Shown here piece by piece: positions 34,507 to 43,802 of a stretch of 64,000 bases of DNA. The position numbers were made by a program, and so were the translations under genes. The DNA comes from Chroococcidiopsis sp. CCMEE 29 (GTDB lineage: Bacteria; Cyanobacteriota; Cyanobacteriia; Cyanobacteriales; Chroococcidiopsidaceae). The notes below the pieces were generated by a model. It saw nothing but the letters and a program-made list of their open reading frames with translations, ran no database searches and had not been told where the DNA came from. Position 1 is the stretch's first letter; every line of letters begins with the position of its first letter. The stretch covers positions 3,398,501 to 3,462,500 of the forward strand of contig NZ_CP083761.1 of the NCBI RefSeq assembly GCF_023558375.1. The letters are read 5' to 3'.

Positions 34507-34776
34507 ATGATGGGTAAGGACTGGCTCCTTCCAGAACGCGGTATTTTGAGTTGGGTGAGTTACCGCAGTATCTTGAGCATCGGCAGTGCTGGGAGTATCT
34601 TGAGCATCGGCAGTGCTGGAAGTATCTTAAGCATCGGTAGTGCTGGGAGTATCTTGAGCATCGGCAGTGCTGGAAGTATCTTGAGTGTCTTGAGCGCGGG
34701 AAGTATCCTGTCCGTCTTGAGCGTGAACAGCATTCTCAGCGTATTGCAATTAAACATGGGGTGGTACGCTAAGTAA
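34507..34776 (+). CDS. Short repeat protein (9-residue SILSIGSAG repeats)
   Basis: 89 aa. After 20 residues (WLLPERGILSWVSYRS) come seven tandem copies of SILSIGSAG, the last three drifting to SILSVLSAG and SILSVLSVN, then NMGWYAK. Alternating small (S, G, A) and aliphatic (I, L, V) residues suggest a beta-solenoid-like or amphipathic sheet structure. Similar S/G/I/L repeat proteins exist in actinobacteria and cyanobacteria as far as I recall, without known function. It starts with ATG (34507 or 34510), has a weak GAGG-like leader, and stands alone between the SnoaL gene and a TolC fragment. The opposite strand is also open across the repeat, so coding is likely but not certain. Confidence 0.55.
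   Translation: MMGKDWLLPERGILSWVSYRSILSIGSAGSILSIGSAGSILSIGSAGSILSIGSAGSILSVLSAGSILSVLSVNSILSVLQLNMGWYAK
34567..34755 (+). repeat. Seven tandem 27-bp repeats
   Basis: Unit AGTATCTTGAGCATCGGCAG plus TGCTGGG, starting at 34567. Units 1, 2 and 4 are nearly identical, unit 3 differs by two bases, and units 5-7 diverge. Divergence keeps the + frame pattern (S, I, L conserved), which argues for selection at the protein level. Confidence 0.85.
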
Positions 34777-34805
34777 AAGGTTGCCTTCTGCACCTTTATA
34801 AGCGT

Positions 34806-35255
34806 TTATTCTTCTACACCCAACACAAGCAATTTAATTTTCTCAATCCGCGCTCGCATACTTGTCCAGGCACGATAAGTTTGAGCATTGCGAGCGTCCA
34901 ATCCATTGAGGCTACTGAGGTAACTGTTAGTGTCACCCTCGCCAAAGCGATACTCTACTTCCAGCAGCCGCAATCTATCAGCATCCCGCTTTGCTACTTC
35001 CTGGGAGAGCTGAAAATCCCTGGCTGCCTCGTCATACTCGAAAGCAGCCAAGTATACTTGTTCGCGGATTTTCTGTGCCAGTTCAGCTCGTCCGCGCTGC
35101 AACTGGGCTACTTTAACTTGCAGGTCGGAGATGGCGATCACATTCCTTTGGTTCTCTGCATTGCCGCCGAAGGAGGAGAGCGATTTTTTTCGGGGGAGAT
35201 GGGCAGAACGCGAGCCAACTTGGCATTGAGCCGAGATAGATGTAAAATCTGGCAA
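34806..35255 (-). pseudogene. TolC-family outer-membrane efflux protein, C-terminal fragment
   Basis: Minus strand, homology from about 35165: ENQRNVIAISDLQVKVAQLQ, KIREQVYLAAFEYDEAARDF, VEYRFGEGDTNSYLSSLNGL, AYRAWTSM-like AQTYRAWTSMRARIEKIKLL. The coiled-coil plus YRFGEGD(T/S) pattern is the second repeat of TolC-like proteins. Only the last 115 residues of some 450 remain; the first 30 residues of the frame are unrelated. No partner efflux genes nearby. Confidence 0.65.
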
Positions 35256-35754
35256 TTTGGTCTGAAAACTCTTGTCATGCCTAGGTTTGATAATTTGCTA
35301 CATTAGAGTCAAAAAAACCGTTATTAGCAACGAAAAATCAAGCCTTTTGAAGGCATCTTGCAGCTTTTTACAAGGATATAGGCTCAATGCCGTTCTGATT
35401 TCATCAGCCAATATTTCATCTAGCCTGTGCCTAGTCGAGCCTTAACTGATAAGTCTATAGCCAACTACAGCATCGCTGTCGTTTTGCTAGTTTAATAGCA
35501 TCCTTTGGTACAAAGGCATAATAGTGCGTGAGTCTGTTTGAGCAACAAAAACGGGCAATTGTTCAACAGTTGCCCGGTAACAAAAAAATGCTTGCTCCTA
35601 TACTGACTCACGCACCTGCCTAGTGGAAACCGTAAATTTACTGCTTCAGCGATTCGGCTCTGCTAGCTGGGGTGGATTTGTATGACAAGAGTGCAAGCTA
35701 ATTGAATGACTACCAACTGCTACGAGGAAAATCTTAGCAACACAGCCCAATAGC
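35256..35754. other. Gene-free stretch with a nested hairpin element
   Basis: No convincing ORF. At 35524-35615 GTGCGTGAGTC pairs with GACTCACGCAC (11 bp). Inside, GAGCAA (35540) pairs with TTGCTC (35592), and CGGGCAATT pairs with AGTTGCCCG around GTTCAAC. The 92-bp unit could be a MITE-like repeat or a structured RNA. The rest is AT-rich and featureless. Confidence 0.55.
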
Positions 35755-37040
35755 CTAGTTAATGGCAGCTACCTCAACTAGACAATCCCCAACTGCGGCA
35801 GCATGGCCCATGTCCGCATAAGTTGATGCGGTCGCGGCATTAATTGTATTGCCAGCCAAGCTAAGCTTGCGCCAGTAGCCCAGAGGTGCAACGACAACAC
35901 CAGGTCGGGTAATATCGCTAACGTGCACCCTTACCTGGAACGCTCCTCTATCGTTGAATACCTTGATGCTCTGATCTTCGGTAATGCCCCGATTACTAGC
36001 ATCTTTCGGGTTAATAATCAATTTTGGCTCTCCCTGAAGCTTTTGGTGCTTGGGGAGATTGGCAAAGCAAGAGTTAACAAACTGGTGTGGTTTAGCCGAT
36101 AGCAAACTGAGGGGATAGCGGCTTGCTAGTTCTGGGTTGCTCGGCGCTGATTCCCGCTGCGGTGTATAGTTGGGGAGCGGATCTAGGGGAGTTCCTGGTT
36201 GATACGCTTCACATCCTTGGCGAAACGCAGGTAGTACAAAGTTGCTATCGATTGCCGTTGTAGACTTGAACTCACACTTACCCGAAGGAGTAGGAAAATT
36301 GCCTTCGGCATGGGGAACTGGCGCAATTTTCAACTTGGCGTAGCCTTGGCGCTGGAGTAGTTCTAGATCTATGCCCTCCATCACTGGCGCTGACCAATCG
36401 AGAACCTGCTGGAGCAACTGTTCATCACTCAGCCCAAAGCATTCTTCTGCAAATCCCATCCGGGCAGCTAGACGGCGGAAAAGTTCGGCGTTCGCTACGG
36501 CTTCTCCTACAGGAGCGATCGCTGGCTGGTTCAAAGTCACATAAGTATGCCCCCAAGAAAACATTAAATCCCAGTTCTCGATTTGGGTGGTGGCTGGCAG
36601 CACAATATCGGCATAGTCAGCAGTATCAGTCAGAAATTGTTCGCTGACTACAGTAAACAAATCTGACCTCGCTAAACCAGCGACAATCTTATCCTGTTCG
36701 GCTGATTGAGTTACTGGATTGCAGTTGTAGACAAACAATGCCTTGATGGGTGGGTCGAGGTGCAGTTCTCCCGTTAGCGCTGCACCTAGTTGCCACTGGT
36801 TGACAATGCGGGTGCCAGGTTTGATGAACTCAGGACGATGCACGACATCCCAGCGGATGGGGAAGGGCCACATCGGAGCTTGTAGCAGTCCTCCTCCCAG
36901 GTATCGCCATGCACCTACTAGCGCTGATAAGCAGCAGATTGCCCGGACTCCTTGTCCGCCCCCTGCTTGCTTCTCCAGCGCCACTCCCAGGCGGATGACT
37001 GATGGTTGAGCTGTGGCATATTCCCGCGCTAGATCCCTGT
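35755..37040 (-). pseudogene. Molybdopterin oxidoreductase, C-terminal part
   Basis: From about 37040 down: LAREYATAQPSVIRLGVALE, IKALFVYNCNPVTQSAEQDK, LFTVVSEQFLTDTADYADIV, LPATTQIENWDLMFSWGHTY, then the molybdopterin-dinucleotide-binding C-terminal domain (LSLLSAKPHQFVNSCFANLP, GDCLVEVAAIN). About 430 of 690 residues are present; the N-terminal iron-sulfur cysteines and first Mo-pterin domain are missing. The open frame extends to 37167 but the extra residues are antisense to another gene fragment. Without its N terminus it cannot bind the cofactor fully. Confidence 0.8.
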
Positions 37041-37277
37041 GACTTAGACCCCAACGAGGAACTGTGGAAACCCGAAGGGGCAAGCTACTACAACGGGGAA
37101 TTAATCTTGCAATCCCAGCCGCGTTGGACACAAGAGGAGCAGCTGGAACTGCTAGACACGCATCCATTATTTACTGGCAAGTGCCCCCAATGTGGGTATC
37201 AGTTTGAGCGAGATTACACGGCGTGCTGCGTTCATTGGGATTGCCCAAAGTGTAGCTGGATGGATGACACGGTTTGA
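37041..37277 (+). pseudogene. Zinc-ribbon protein fragment
   Basis: Open frame from ATG 37002, but codons before about 37041 are antisense to the molybdopterin gene. The remainder reads DLDPNEELWKPEGASYYNGE, then CPQCGYQFERDYT and VHWDCPKCSWMDD, a CxxC...CxxC zinc ribbon at the C terminus. Small uncharacterised zinc-ribbon proteins of this size occur in cyanobacteria; whether this one has lost its start cannot be settled. It meets the molybdopterin fragment head to head. Confidence 0.5.
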
Positions 37278-37325
37278 GGAAGAGATCGCTTCCTTATCTA
37301 GTGCTGCCAATCGAAGAAGCAGAAA

Positions 37326-38942
37326 CTAGGGCCAGATTGTAATAGCGTCGGCAATCGGTCGTTCTCCAGTAGCGTCAGATGGACGGTTAACTAGTTGCTG
37401 GTTAATAGTTATGGCTGTAGAGCCACCGCCATCAAGATTAACAGCATCTTCTGCACCAAGCGAGCGCATAATTTTGGCACTTTCTACAAAACTTGCACCA
37501 ACACTCCACCCTGGCTGCCGACCATCAACTGTGACCAAAAGCAGCTTTCCTGTTGCTGTGATTCCTGCTAGTGTCCGAGGATTACGTCTTACTCCAAATC
37601 TATAATAAAACTCTGGATTTTCCTGCCAGTTGAATCCTTCAGCGTCAGTAGTAATTTCAATTTTTCCATCGCGTAACAATTGAGGACCACCGTTGATTAC
37701 ATCTAGCATTCCTCCTAGCTGCAACTGTTCTCCATTAGCATAAACGCGAGTATCAATGACAATCTTTGAACCTGGCTGTGCATAGGCTTTCAACCACTCG
37801 GCAGCATCACCCGTGCCGGATAAAACAGAACCACCACTCGGAATCTCCCCTCCCCGCTGCGAGCGAAATTCGATCGCCCGACCTGACGCATCAAGTGCGG
37901 CTTCCGCTCCCAACCCAGATTCGGTAGTTTGTCCAAATGCAGGTGTAAACTGAATCAACTCGCTGCTATCAGTACAAGTAAAGTCGTGCTTCGGATTTTC
38001 CGTAGGTTCGTCTCCACCGACACCGCCGCAGCCTCGAATTAAACCTGGCTTGCGGTTGAGTCCATCAACTTCCCGTGTTGCCCCATCGCTTGCCGTCGCT
38101 GTTTGTTGGGTTGCGATCGCGGCTACACGAGCATCTTTACCAGAGTTAGAGGAGAGGATCAAACTTGTCCTACCATTCACCGCTTCACTCACCAGCTTGC
38201 CGTCAATGACTGAAATGCCTGCTAAGTCACCTGGAGTCCCATCGGCTGCTTGGATCACAAAGTAACCTCCGTTTACTGCTGCCAATGCTTGAGTTCGAGC
38301 TGATATCTGTCTGAGTGGCTCGTTACCAGGGACAATATCAGTGCCGAGTGCAGCAGTAACTTTACCCTTAAACTGGGCTGGGTCTACCTCCAACACATTC
38401 ACAACCCAAGGACCCGTAGTTTTTCCCCCATCTTCACCAGTGTAAACAACCCGCAGTCCTGAATAGCCAGATGCTGCAAGCTGCTCTCGTAAATTCATCG
38501 CTTCGGCTTCTTTGGCAAAAGCCCCAACGCGGACAAGATAGCCAAGTTTACTCGGCTTCAGGTCGTCTAGCGCCCTTTCTACGATTGGCTGAATGTATGG
38601 CTGGTATCCTTGGCTGCTTAAAGAATCAGCAATCTCTTGCGCTGCTTGGGCAGTAGCTTGGAAAGCTACATCAACCGTATATACATCGCGGTCTGAGTGT
38701 CTACCTCTGACAATAACAGTATGGGTAACACCAGGCGTAATTTGGGTTGACTGCCTAGATTCAGTTAAATTGGGTCTTCCTAGAGGAAGAGACTGTGAGT
38801 TGCGCTCGCTCCAGTACTGTGCTGGGTTGGCATTGCTAGAGCGTGACTCGACGACTGCCAGTGTTAATGTGAAGGGAACTGCCAAGTAAATAGCTGCAAT
38901 CTTGACTAGACTAGCTTTCGATTTGGTTATCAGAATTTTCAT
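37326..38942 (-). CDS. Phosphodiester glycosidase family protein with SPOR-like domain
   Basis: 538 aa. N-terminal signal/anchor (KIAAIYLAVPFTLTLAVVES). Residues about 70-185 contain a SPOR-like fold (THTVIVRGRHSDRDVYTVDV, YLVRVGAFAKEAEAMNLREQ), often used for binding peptidoglycan glycan. From about residue 215: QALAAVNGGYFVIQA, LGGMLDVINGGPQLLRDG, RTLAGITATGKLLLVTVDGR, and EDAVNLDGGGSTAITINQ, which are diagnostic of the NAGPA/phosphodiester glycosidase domain (PF09992; N-G-G-Y-F and L-D-G-G-G-S-T). It should hydrolyse N-acetylglucosamine-1-phosphodiesters in the periplasm. It lies 14 bp behind the PEP-CTERM gene (39952 to 38957) and probably shares its transcript. Confidence 0.85.
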   Translation of the reverse strand: MKILITKSKASLVKIAAIYLAVPFTLTLAVVESRSSNANPAQYWSERNSQSLPLGRPNLTESRQSTQITPGVTHTVIVRGRHSDRDVYTVDVAFQATAQAAQEIADSLSSQGYQPYIQPIVERALDDLKPSKLGYLVRVGAFAKEAEAMNLREQLAASGYSGLRVVYTGEDGGKTTGPWVVNVLEVDPAQFKGKVTAALGTDIVPGNEPLRQISARTQALAAVNGGYFVIQAADGTPGDLAGISVIDGKLVSEAVNGRTSLILSSNSGKDARVAAIATQQTATASDGATREVDGLNRKPGLIRGCGGVGGDEPTENPKHDFTCTDSSELIQFTPAFGQTTESGLGAEAALDASGRAIEFRSQRGGEIPSGGSVLSGTGDAAEWLKAYAQPGSKIVIDTRVYANGEQLQLGGMLDVINGGPQLLRDGKIEITTDAEGFNWQENPEFYYRFGVRRNPRTLAGITATGKLLLVTVDGRQPGWSVGASFVESAKIMRSLGAEDAVNLDGGGSTAITINQQLVNRPSDATGERPIADAITIWP

Positions 38943-38956
38943 TGTTGGCGCTTCCC

Positions 38957-39952
38957 TCAGTTGGCTTTCCGATTAGCTGTGGAAGCAGTTAGTGACTTAA
39001 AATGCTTTTTCATTGTCAGTACTGCTGATACGCCTAACACACCCCAAAGTGCAACAGTGGACGATGGTTCCGGTACAGCTTGAGTTTCGCGGTTTTGGAT
39101 GTATTGGGATAACCCATCGAGATCGTCAGTATTAATCAGATCGACACCAGCATCGTACAGCGGTCCCCAAACACTAGGTGCATCTTGTGGCAGATTCCAA
39201 AACCGCAGAATTTTGTCTTCATCGTGTACCTGAGCCACGATATCTTGTAGGGCTGCCTTGGTATCATCAGGAATGCTGCCCGTACCGTCCCATGCCAGGT
39301 CACCAGTAAAGAAATTATTCCAGTTGTCGCTGATCACAGGAATGAATGCAGCTGCATTGTTCGTGCCAATGTCACTCTTGCGACCATCGTAAGCAGTGTA
39401 GCGAAGCTCCTGCGATTGCATATAATCTCGCGGTCGATTGCCAGAAATAATGACGTTAACCGCTCCCTGTTTCACGTCGTAGTCACCAGAGGGATTTTTA
39501 GTATAGGTAGTGAACAATCCAGGGCTTTGAGTTGCATAGTCGGACAAGACATCGTTCAGCCGCTGATAAGTCGAAATTCCCTCACTCTTAATATCAACTA
39601 ACAAAGTTATAGGCGTACCATCGGCGTAAATGCCACCGTTATTCGCTTGCTCTGCCAAGTTTTGTAGTGGACTTAGATACAGCTTTTCAAGCGTAGGTAG
39701 TTCTGTCGGGTCATCTACTGGGTCGTGAGCAACACGCAGGTCAGTACCGTAAAGCCAGATATCAGATTCAACACTCACAAATCCGTTGTTAAGGGCATCG
39801 AAGAGCGGGTACTCGTGTTCGTAGTCGTTATGGGCATGGGTACGCGGCACTGCTTGCTGGGCTGGTGTGGGAAATGTATCAGCATAGGCTTGACTAGCCC
39901 AGCCACCTGTAGCGAGCGCACCAATAGCCAATATATAGATGAACTTCTTCAT
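38957..39952 (-). CDS. PEP-CTERM protein with glycerophosphodiester phosphodiesterase-like domain
   Basis: 331 aa. Residues 1-24 are a signal peptide ending AYA. HAHNDYEHEYPLFDALNNGF, VSVESDIWLYGTDLRVAHDP resembles the PI-PLC/GDPD-like TIM barrel (H-x-H-N-D-Y and E-x-D). The C terminus VPEPSSTVALWGVLGVSAVL plus a basic tail (KKHFKS) is a PEP-CTERM sorting signal for exosortase. The protein is exported and processed at the outer envelope. It is cotranscribed with the phosphodiester glycosidase, suggesting the pair cleaves phosphodiester-linked glycan or teichoic-like polymers. No exosortase gene is in the window. Confidence 0.8.
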   Translation of the reverse strand: MKKFIYILAIGALATGGWASQAYADTFPTPAQQAVPRTHAHNDYEHEYPLFDALNNGFVSVESDIWLYGTDLRVAHDPVDDPTELPTLEKLYLSPLQNLAEQANNGGIYADGTPITLLVDIKSEGISTYQRLNDVLSDYATQSPGLFTTYTKNPSGDYDVKQGAVNVIISGNRPRDYMQSQELRYTAYDGRKSDIGTNNAAAFIPVISDNWNNFFTGDLAWDGTGSIPDDTKAALQDIVAQVHDEDKILRFWNLPQDAPSVWGPLYDAGVDLINTDDLDGLSQYIQNRETQAVPEPSSTVALWGVLGVSAVLTMKKHFKSLTASTANRKAN

Positions 39953-40212
39953 GACATTCCCTCATCCCTCTCGAACGCATAGTTTTAGGCAGAGAAAATC
40001 TGCTTTTGTTCATCAATATTGCAGCTTAATGTTAACTGCGGTTAAACACTAAATTAAGCAATCTAAATATTCGCTTTTGTTCCCAAAATGGTTGTTTTAG
40101 TCAGTAAAAATATATTTTTCGATAGGAGAAATAATTAGAGATTGCAGCATCCACTTCTAAAAACTTGACAACCAAGCGATCGCTTTCAATTTCCCTCACT
40201 AACTCCATATGG

Positions 40213-41433
40213 TTACTTACCCCCGATAGGTGCCTTGCTTGCCACTGGAAACAGTTTGAGAAATGTTTGCCTAACTTGCTTTTCGGGGCTGCCCTTGAAG
40301 AGCCAGAAAGTGGTTTCCCAGCAAAAGAACGACACACCGTTGTAGCCTGTGGCACGTACTGTTTCGACTTCCTGACGCAGTGGCTGAATTTGTTTAGCCG
40401 CTAGTATTGGTCCAGTATAAAGACCAATACTAATTGGCACAGGCTGACGCAGCAGAGTCCGAAATCCACTACTATACAATTCTGCTTTCAAAGTAGCTAA
40501 GTCTTGGCGATAAACCTGTACGATAACTTCATCCACTAAAGCTAAATTCACCCAGCGCGTCCAGTCTTGCAAATACTTCTGATAGGCAAAGTTAGGCGGA
40601 TGAGGTGACAAAGACACGATTGCTTGCGGACGAGCAGCTTTGACAGCTTTGGTAATCTTTGCCATCAGTTGCGTCAGGCGTTCTGCTCTCCAAGCAATCC
40701 ACTCTGGATTTGCCGGATTGCTGGGGGGTTTTGCACCGCTGTGGTCTTTTTGATAAAGCTTGATTGTGTAGGGATCGTAGCCAAATTCAATTGGCAACCC
40801 AAAGTGGTCGTCTAGCTGAATGCCGTCAACCCCATAGCGTTGCACCACCTCAACGATTAAATCTGTGAGAAATTGTTGCACTTGTGGATGGAATGGATTG
40901 AGCCAGCCGTTACCTTTATTACCGGATTGAGTCGTAGTAAGCCAATCTGGGTGTTTTTGGGCGATTGGCGATCGCACAGGCAACATCAAACCATACTCAA
41001 ACCAGGGAATTAGCCGCAGATGTTGGCGATGTGCCTGATAAACTGCCTCTGATAGCGTGTCCTGGAAAGGCAGCAATGGTAACGAGGTGAAGGGATTTCG
41101 ACTCTTTGAACCCGCTTGAAAGGCAACTTTACTGGAATGAAGCGTATAGCCCCGATTCCATACTGCTGGATAGAGTGTATTGAGACGATGCTGCGCTAGA
41201 TGCGCTACTACCTCATCCAGCCGAGTTGTGTAGTACATCAGGGCAGCACCATAGTTAGTCATCCAAACGCCTCGCAACTCTTGTGTGTCGGGCTTTCCCA
41301 GTCGAACGACTGGTGCTTGCAAAAGCGATAGTACGAGCCATAATAGAGTGAGTATTAGGAGCGCTCGTCGCAACAATCGAGGAATTCGCCGCCCCAACTT
41401 TCTAGTCAGTTGGAAGAGATTGGAGCGTGCCAT
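40213..41433 (-). CDS. Glycoside hydrolase-like family (GHL10/DUF187) protein
   Basis: 406 aa. An N-terminal TM helix (RALLILTLLWLVLSLLQAPV) anchors the protein. ELRGVWMTNYGAALMYYTTR begins the GHL10 TIM barrel (PF02638), with NTLYPAVWNRGYTLHSS, LIPWFEYGLMLP and VQRYGVDGIQLDDHFGLPIE, where the D/E pair is catalytic-like. YngK-type proteins are putative beta-glycosidases acting on cell envelope glycans. It starts 17 bp behind RecD2, so it may ride on that transcript. The 260 bp between its stop and the PEP-CTERM gene is AT-rich and empty. Confidence 0.85.
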   Translation of the reverse strand: MARSNLFQLTRKLGRRIPRLLRRALLILTLLWLVLSLLQAPVVRLGKPDTQELRGVWMTNYGAALMYYTTRLDEVVAHLAQHRLNTLYPAVWNRGYTLHSSKVAFQAGSKSRNPFTSLPLLPFQDTLSEAVYQAHRQHLRLIPWFEYGLMLPVRSPIAQKHPDWLTTTQSGNKGNGWLNPFHPQVQQFLTDLIVEVVQRYGVDGIQLDDHFGLPIEFGYDPYTIKLYQKDHSGAKPPSNPANPEWIAWRAERLTQLMAKITKAVKAARPQAIVSLSPHPPNFAYQKYLQDWTRWVNLALVDEVIVQVYRQDLATLKAELYSSGFRTLLRQPVPISIGLYTGPILAAKQIQPLRQEVETVRATGYNGVSFFCWETTFWLFKGSPEKQVRQTFLKLFPVASKAPIGGK

Positions 41434-41450
41434 TGTTTTCTCATTATTTC

Positions 41451-43679
41451 TTAATTACTCGCTAACCGCTCTTGCAGGAGAGTGTAACGTCCAGTATCTC
41501 TTGCCTGTTTGACCGCCAAACCAATTGCTTTAGCTGGACCCACTAAGATTGCTAACTGCTTGGCACGGGTCAGACCTGTATATAGGAGATTGCGCGATAG
41601 CATCATGTAATGCTGCATATATAAAGGTAGAATCACCACTGGATATTCCGAGCCCTGACTTTTATGTATGGTTGTGGCGAACGCCAATGTAATTTCATTC
41701 AAGTCAGCATAATCGTATGTGACTAATCGCTGTTGGTATTGTACCGATACCTCCTGCTCCTCTAGGTCAATGGCAGCAATGGTTCCCAAATCTCCATTGA
41801 AAACTTCGCGGTCGTAATCGTTGACCTGTTGAATCACGCGATCGCCTACTCGCAATACAATCGAGCCAGATTTAATCTCAGCCTTGCTAGCAGACGGCGG
41901 ATTAATCAAAGCCTGCAAAACGCTGTTGAGGTTGCGCGTCCCCACCTCCCCCCTGGTCATGGGACACAATACTTGCACGTCCCTTGCAGGGTCAAATCCT
42001 AGCTGTGGAATTACATCAGCAACCAGTTCTTGAATGCCTTGCACTCCATACTGTGGTTGGGGCGCACCCAACCACAAGCAATCGGAGCTGGGAGTCAAAG
42101 AAACTGACTCTAGTAACGGATATTGCCCTGAATTGATCCGATGGGCATTGCTGACAATATAACTTGCCGCCGCTTGCCGAAATACTTGTGTTAGCCGCAC
42201 TACAGGCACTTGTAATGATGCAATCAGATCCCGTAGCACGTTTCCTGGCCCGACTGAAGGCAACTGGTCAATGTCGCCCACCAATAGCAGTTGAGCATCG
42301 GGTGGAATCGCTTTGAGTAGGGAGTGAGCCAAGAACAGATCGAGCATTGAGGCTTCATCCACTACGATCATCCGTGCTTCGATGGGATTATCCGCATCCC
42401 GTTTAAATTTCATTGTTTTGGGTTCGAACTCTAGCAGGCGGTGTATGGTCTTGGCTTCCATCCCCGTTACTTCCGATAAGCGTTGAGCCGCCCTCCCTGT
42501 AGGAGATGCCAGAGCAATGGATTTACCCATTGCCTTCCAAAGTGCCACGATTGTACGGGTGCAAAAGGTTTTACCCGTCCCAGGACCACCTGTGAGAATC
42601 AACACTCGTTGACTCGCTGCCATCTCTACCGCTTGTTGCTGTTGGGGTGAGAGTTCAATCCCCTTAGCTTGGGTGAATCGCTCAATCCAGTTGCGGACGC
42701 GGGGTAAGTCAACTGTTACCGGATGAGCAAGCAGCTGGTGGAGTCGTGCAGCTATGTTTTGTTCACTGTAATAAAATGACGGCTGGTAGTAAATAAACTG
42801 ATGCTGATGATGACCTTGCATCACCAGCTGTTCTTCCATCCCCATTTGTACCAATAATTGAGCAATTGCCCCTTGATTTGGCTGATGGTCTTTAATGCTC
42901 AGTCGCTTCACTACCTGCTCAATTAGTTCTACCTGGGGCAAAAAGCAATGTCCGTCTTCTGCTGCTTCTCCTAGTATGTGGACGATCCCAGCCCGATACC
43001 TGTACTCAGAGTCGGGGGCGATACCCAAGTTCCGAGCGATCGCGTCAGCAGTGATAAACCCAATGCCGTAAATGTCCGTTGCCAGCTGGTAGGGATTGTT
43101 GGTCACAGTTGCGCTCGCATCGTTGCCATATTGCTTGAAGATTTTCACCGCATAGGTAGTAGAGACACCATGCGACTGAAGGAAAACCATTACTTCCTTG
43201 ATAGCTTTCTGGTTTGACCAAGCCGTCTGGATCATCTTGATCCGCTTTTTGGCAATGCCAGGGACTTCAATCAGGCGTTCGATGTGGTTTTCAATTATGT
43301 CGAGTGTTTGTAAACCGAAGTGGGCGACAATGCGCTTTGCCGTCACGGGTCCCACACCCTTGATTAACCCACTACCTAAGTATTTCTCTATGCCTGTGAG
43401 TGTAGCTGGCTTTGTTTCTCTATAGTGCGTGACCTGAAACTGAGCGCCATACTGAGGATGATCCCGCCAAACACCAGTTAGTTGCAACGTCTGTCCTGCC
43501 TGGATGTTAGCAAAGTTGCCAACAATCGTTACTAAGTCGCGGGAGCTACCTGTCTTTAACCGCGCCACTGTGTAACCCGATGACTCACAATGGTAGGTCA
43601 GCCGTTCTACTACCCCTGTGAGGAATTCCGTTTGGGGAGGAGCAGCTTGGATTAGAGTCTCTTCGGGTAGAGTGGACAT
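41451..43679 (-). CDS. recD2: RecD2-type ATP-dependent DNA helicase
   Basis: 742 aa, normal for RecD2. N-terminal OB-like and helix-hairpin-helix regions (GIEKYLGSGLIKGVGPVTAK, IENHIERLIEVPGIAKKRIK). SF1B helicase core: Walker A GGPGTGKTFCTRT, Walker B VVDEASMLDLFLA, motif III LLLVGDIDQLPSVGPGNVL, motif V/VI FATTIHKSQGSEYPVVILPL and LYTGLTRAKQLAILVG. It unwinds 5'-to-3' and functions in DNA repair without RecBC. ATG near 43679. Intact, chromosome-like gene. Confidence 0.9.
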   Translation of the reverse strand: MSTLPEETLIQAAPPQTEFLTGVVERLTYHCESSGYTVARLKTGSSRDLVTIVGNFANIQAGQTLQLTGVWRDHPQYGAQFQVTHYRETKPATLTGIEKYLGSGLIKGVGPVTAKRIVAHFGLQTLDIIENHIERLIEVPGIAKKRIKMIQTAWSNQKAIKEVMVFLQSHGVSTTYAVKIFKQYGNDASATVTNNPYQLATDIYGIGFITADAIARNLGIAPDSEYRYRAGIVHILGEAAEDGHCFLPQVELIEQVVKRLSIKDHQPNQGAIAQLLVQMGMEEQLVMQGHHQHQFIYYQPSFYYSEQNIAARLHQLLAHPVTVDLPRVRNWIERFTQAKGIELSPQQQQAVEMAASQRVLILTGGPGTGKTFCTRTIVALWKAMGKSIALASPTGRAAQRLSEVTGMEAKTIHRLLEFEPKTMKFKRDADNPIEARMIVVDEASMLDLFLAHSLLKAIPPDAQLLLVGDIDQLPSVGPGNVLRDLIASLQVPVVRLTQVFRQAAASYIVSNAHRINSGQYPLLESVSLTPSSDCLWLGAPQPQYGVQGIQELVADVIPQLGFDPARDVQVLCPMTRGEVGTRNLNSVLQALINPPSASKAEIKSGSIVLRVGDRVIQQVNDYDREVFNGDLGTIAAIDLEEQEVSVQYQQRLVTYDYADLNEITLAFATTIHKSQGSEYPVVILPLYMQHYMMLSRNLLYTGLTRAKQLAILVGPAKAIGLAVKQARDTGRYTLLQERLASN

Positions 43680-43802
43680 CGATAGCGCGGAATTTTGGAG
43701 TCATCAGACAGATGATGGCATGGAGCGCACAGATTGTAACAGAGCAGCTCTTAAGCCGTACTGATTAGTACAAATTTACTACATCGTTGGCCCACAGGTG
43801 CC

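Noticed and set aside
34567-34755. Possible CRISPR array
   Set aside because: The 27-bp units are directly adjacent with no spacers, and drift follows codon logic, so this is a tandem coding repeat.
34560-34793. Minus-strand ORF across the 27-bp repeats (LPALPMLKI repeats)
   Set aside because: It is the antisense reading of the SILSIGSAG repeat; codon-level conservation favours the plus strand.
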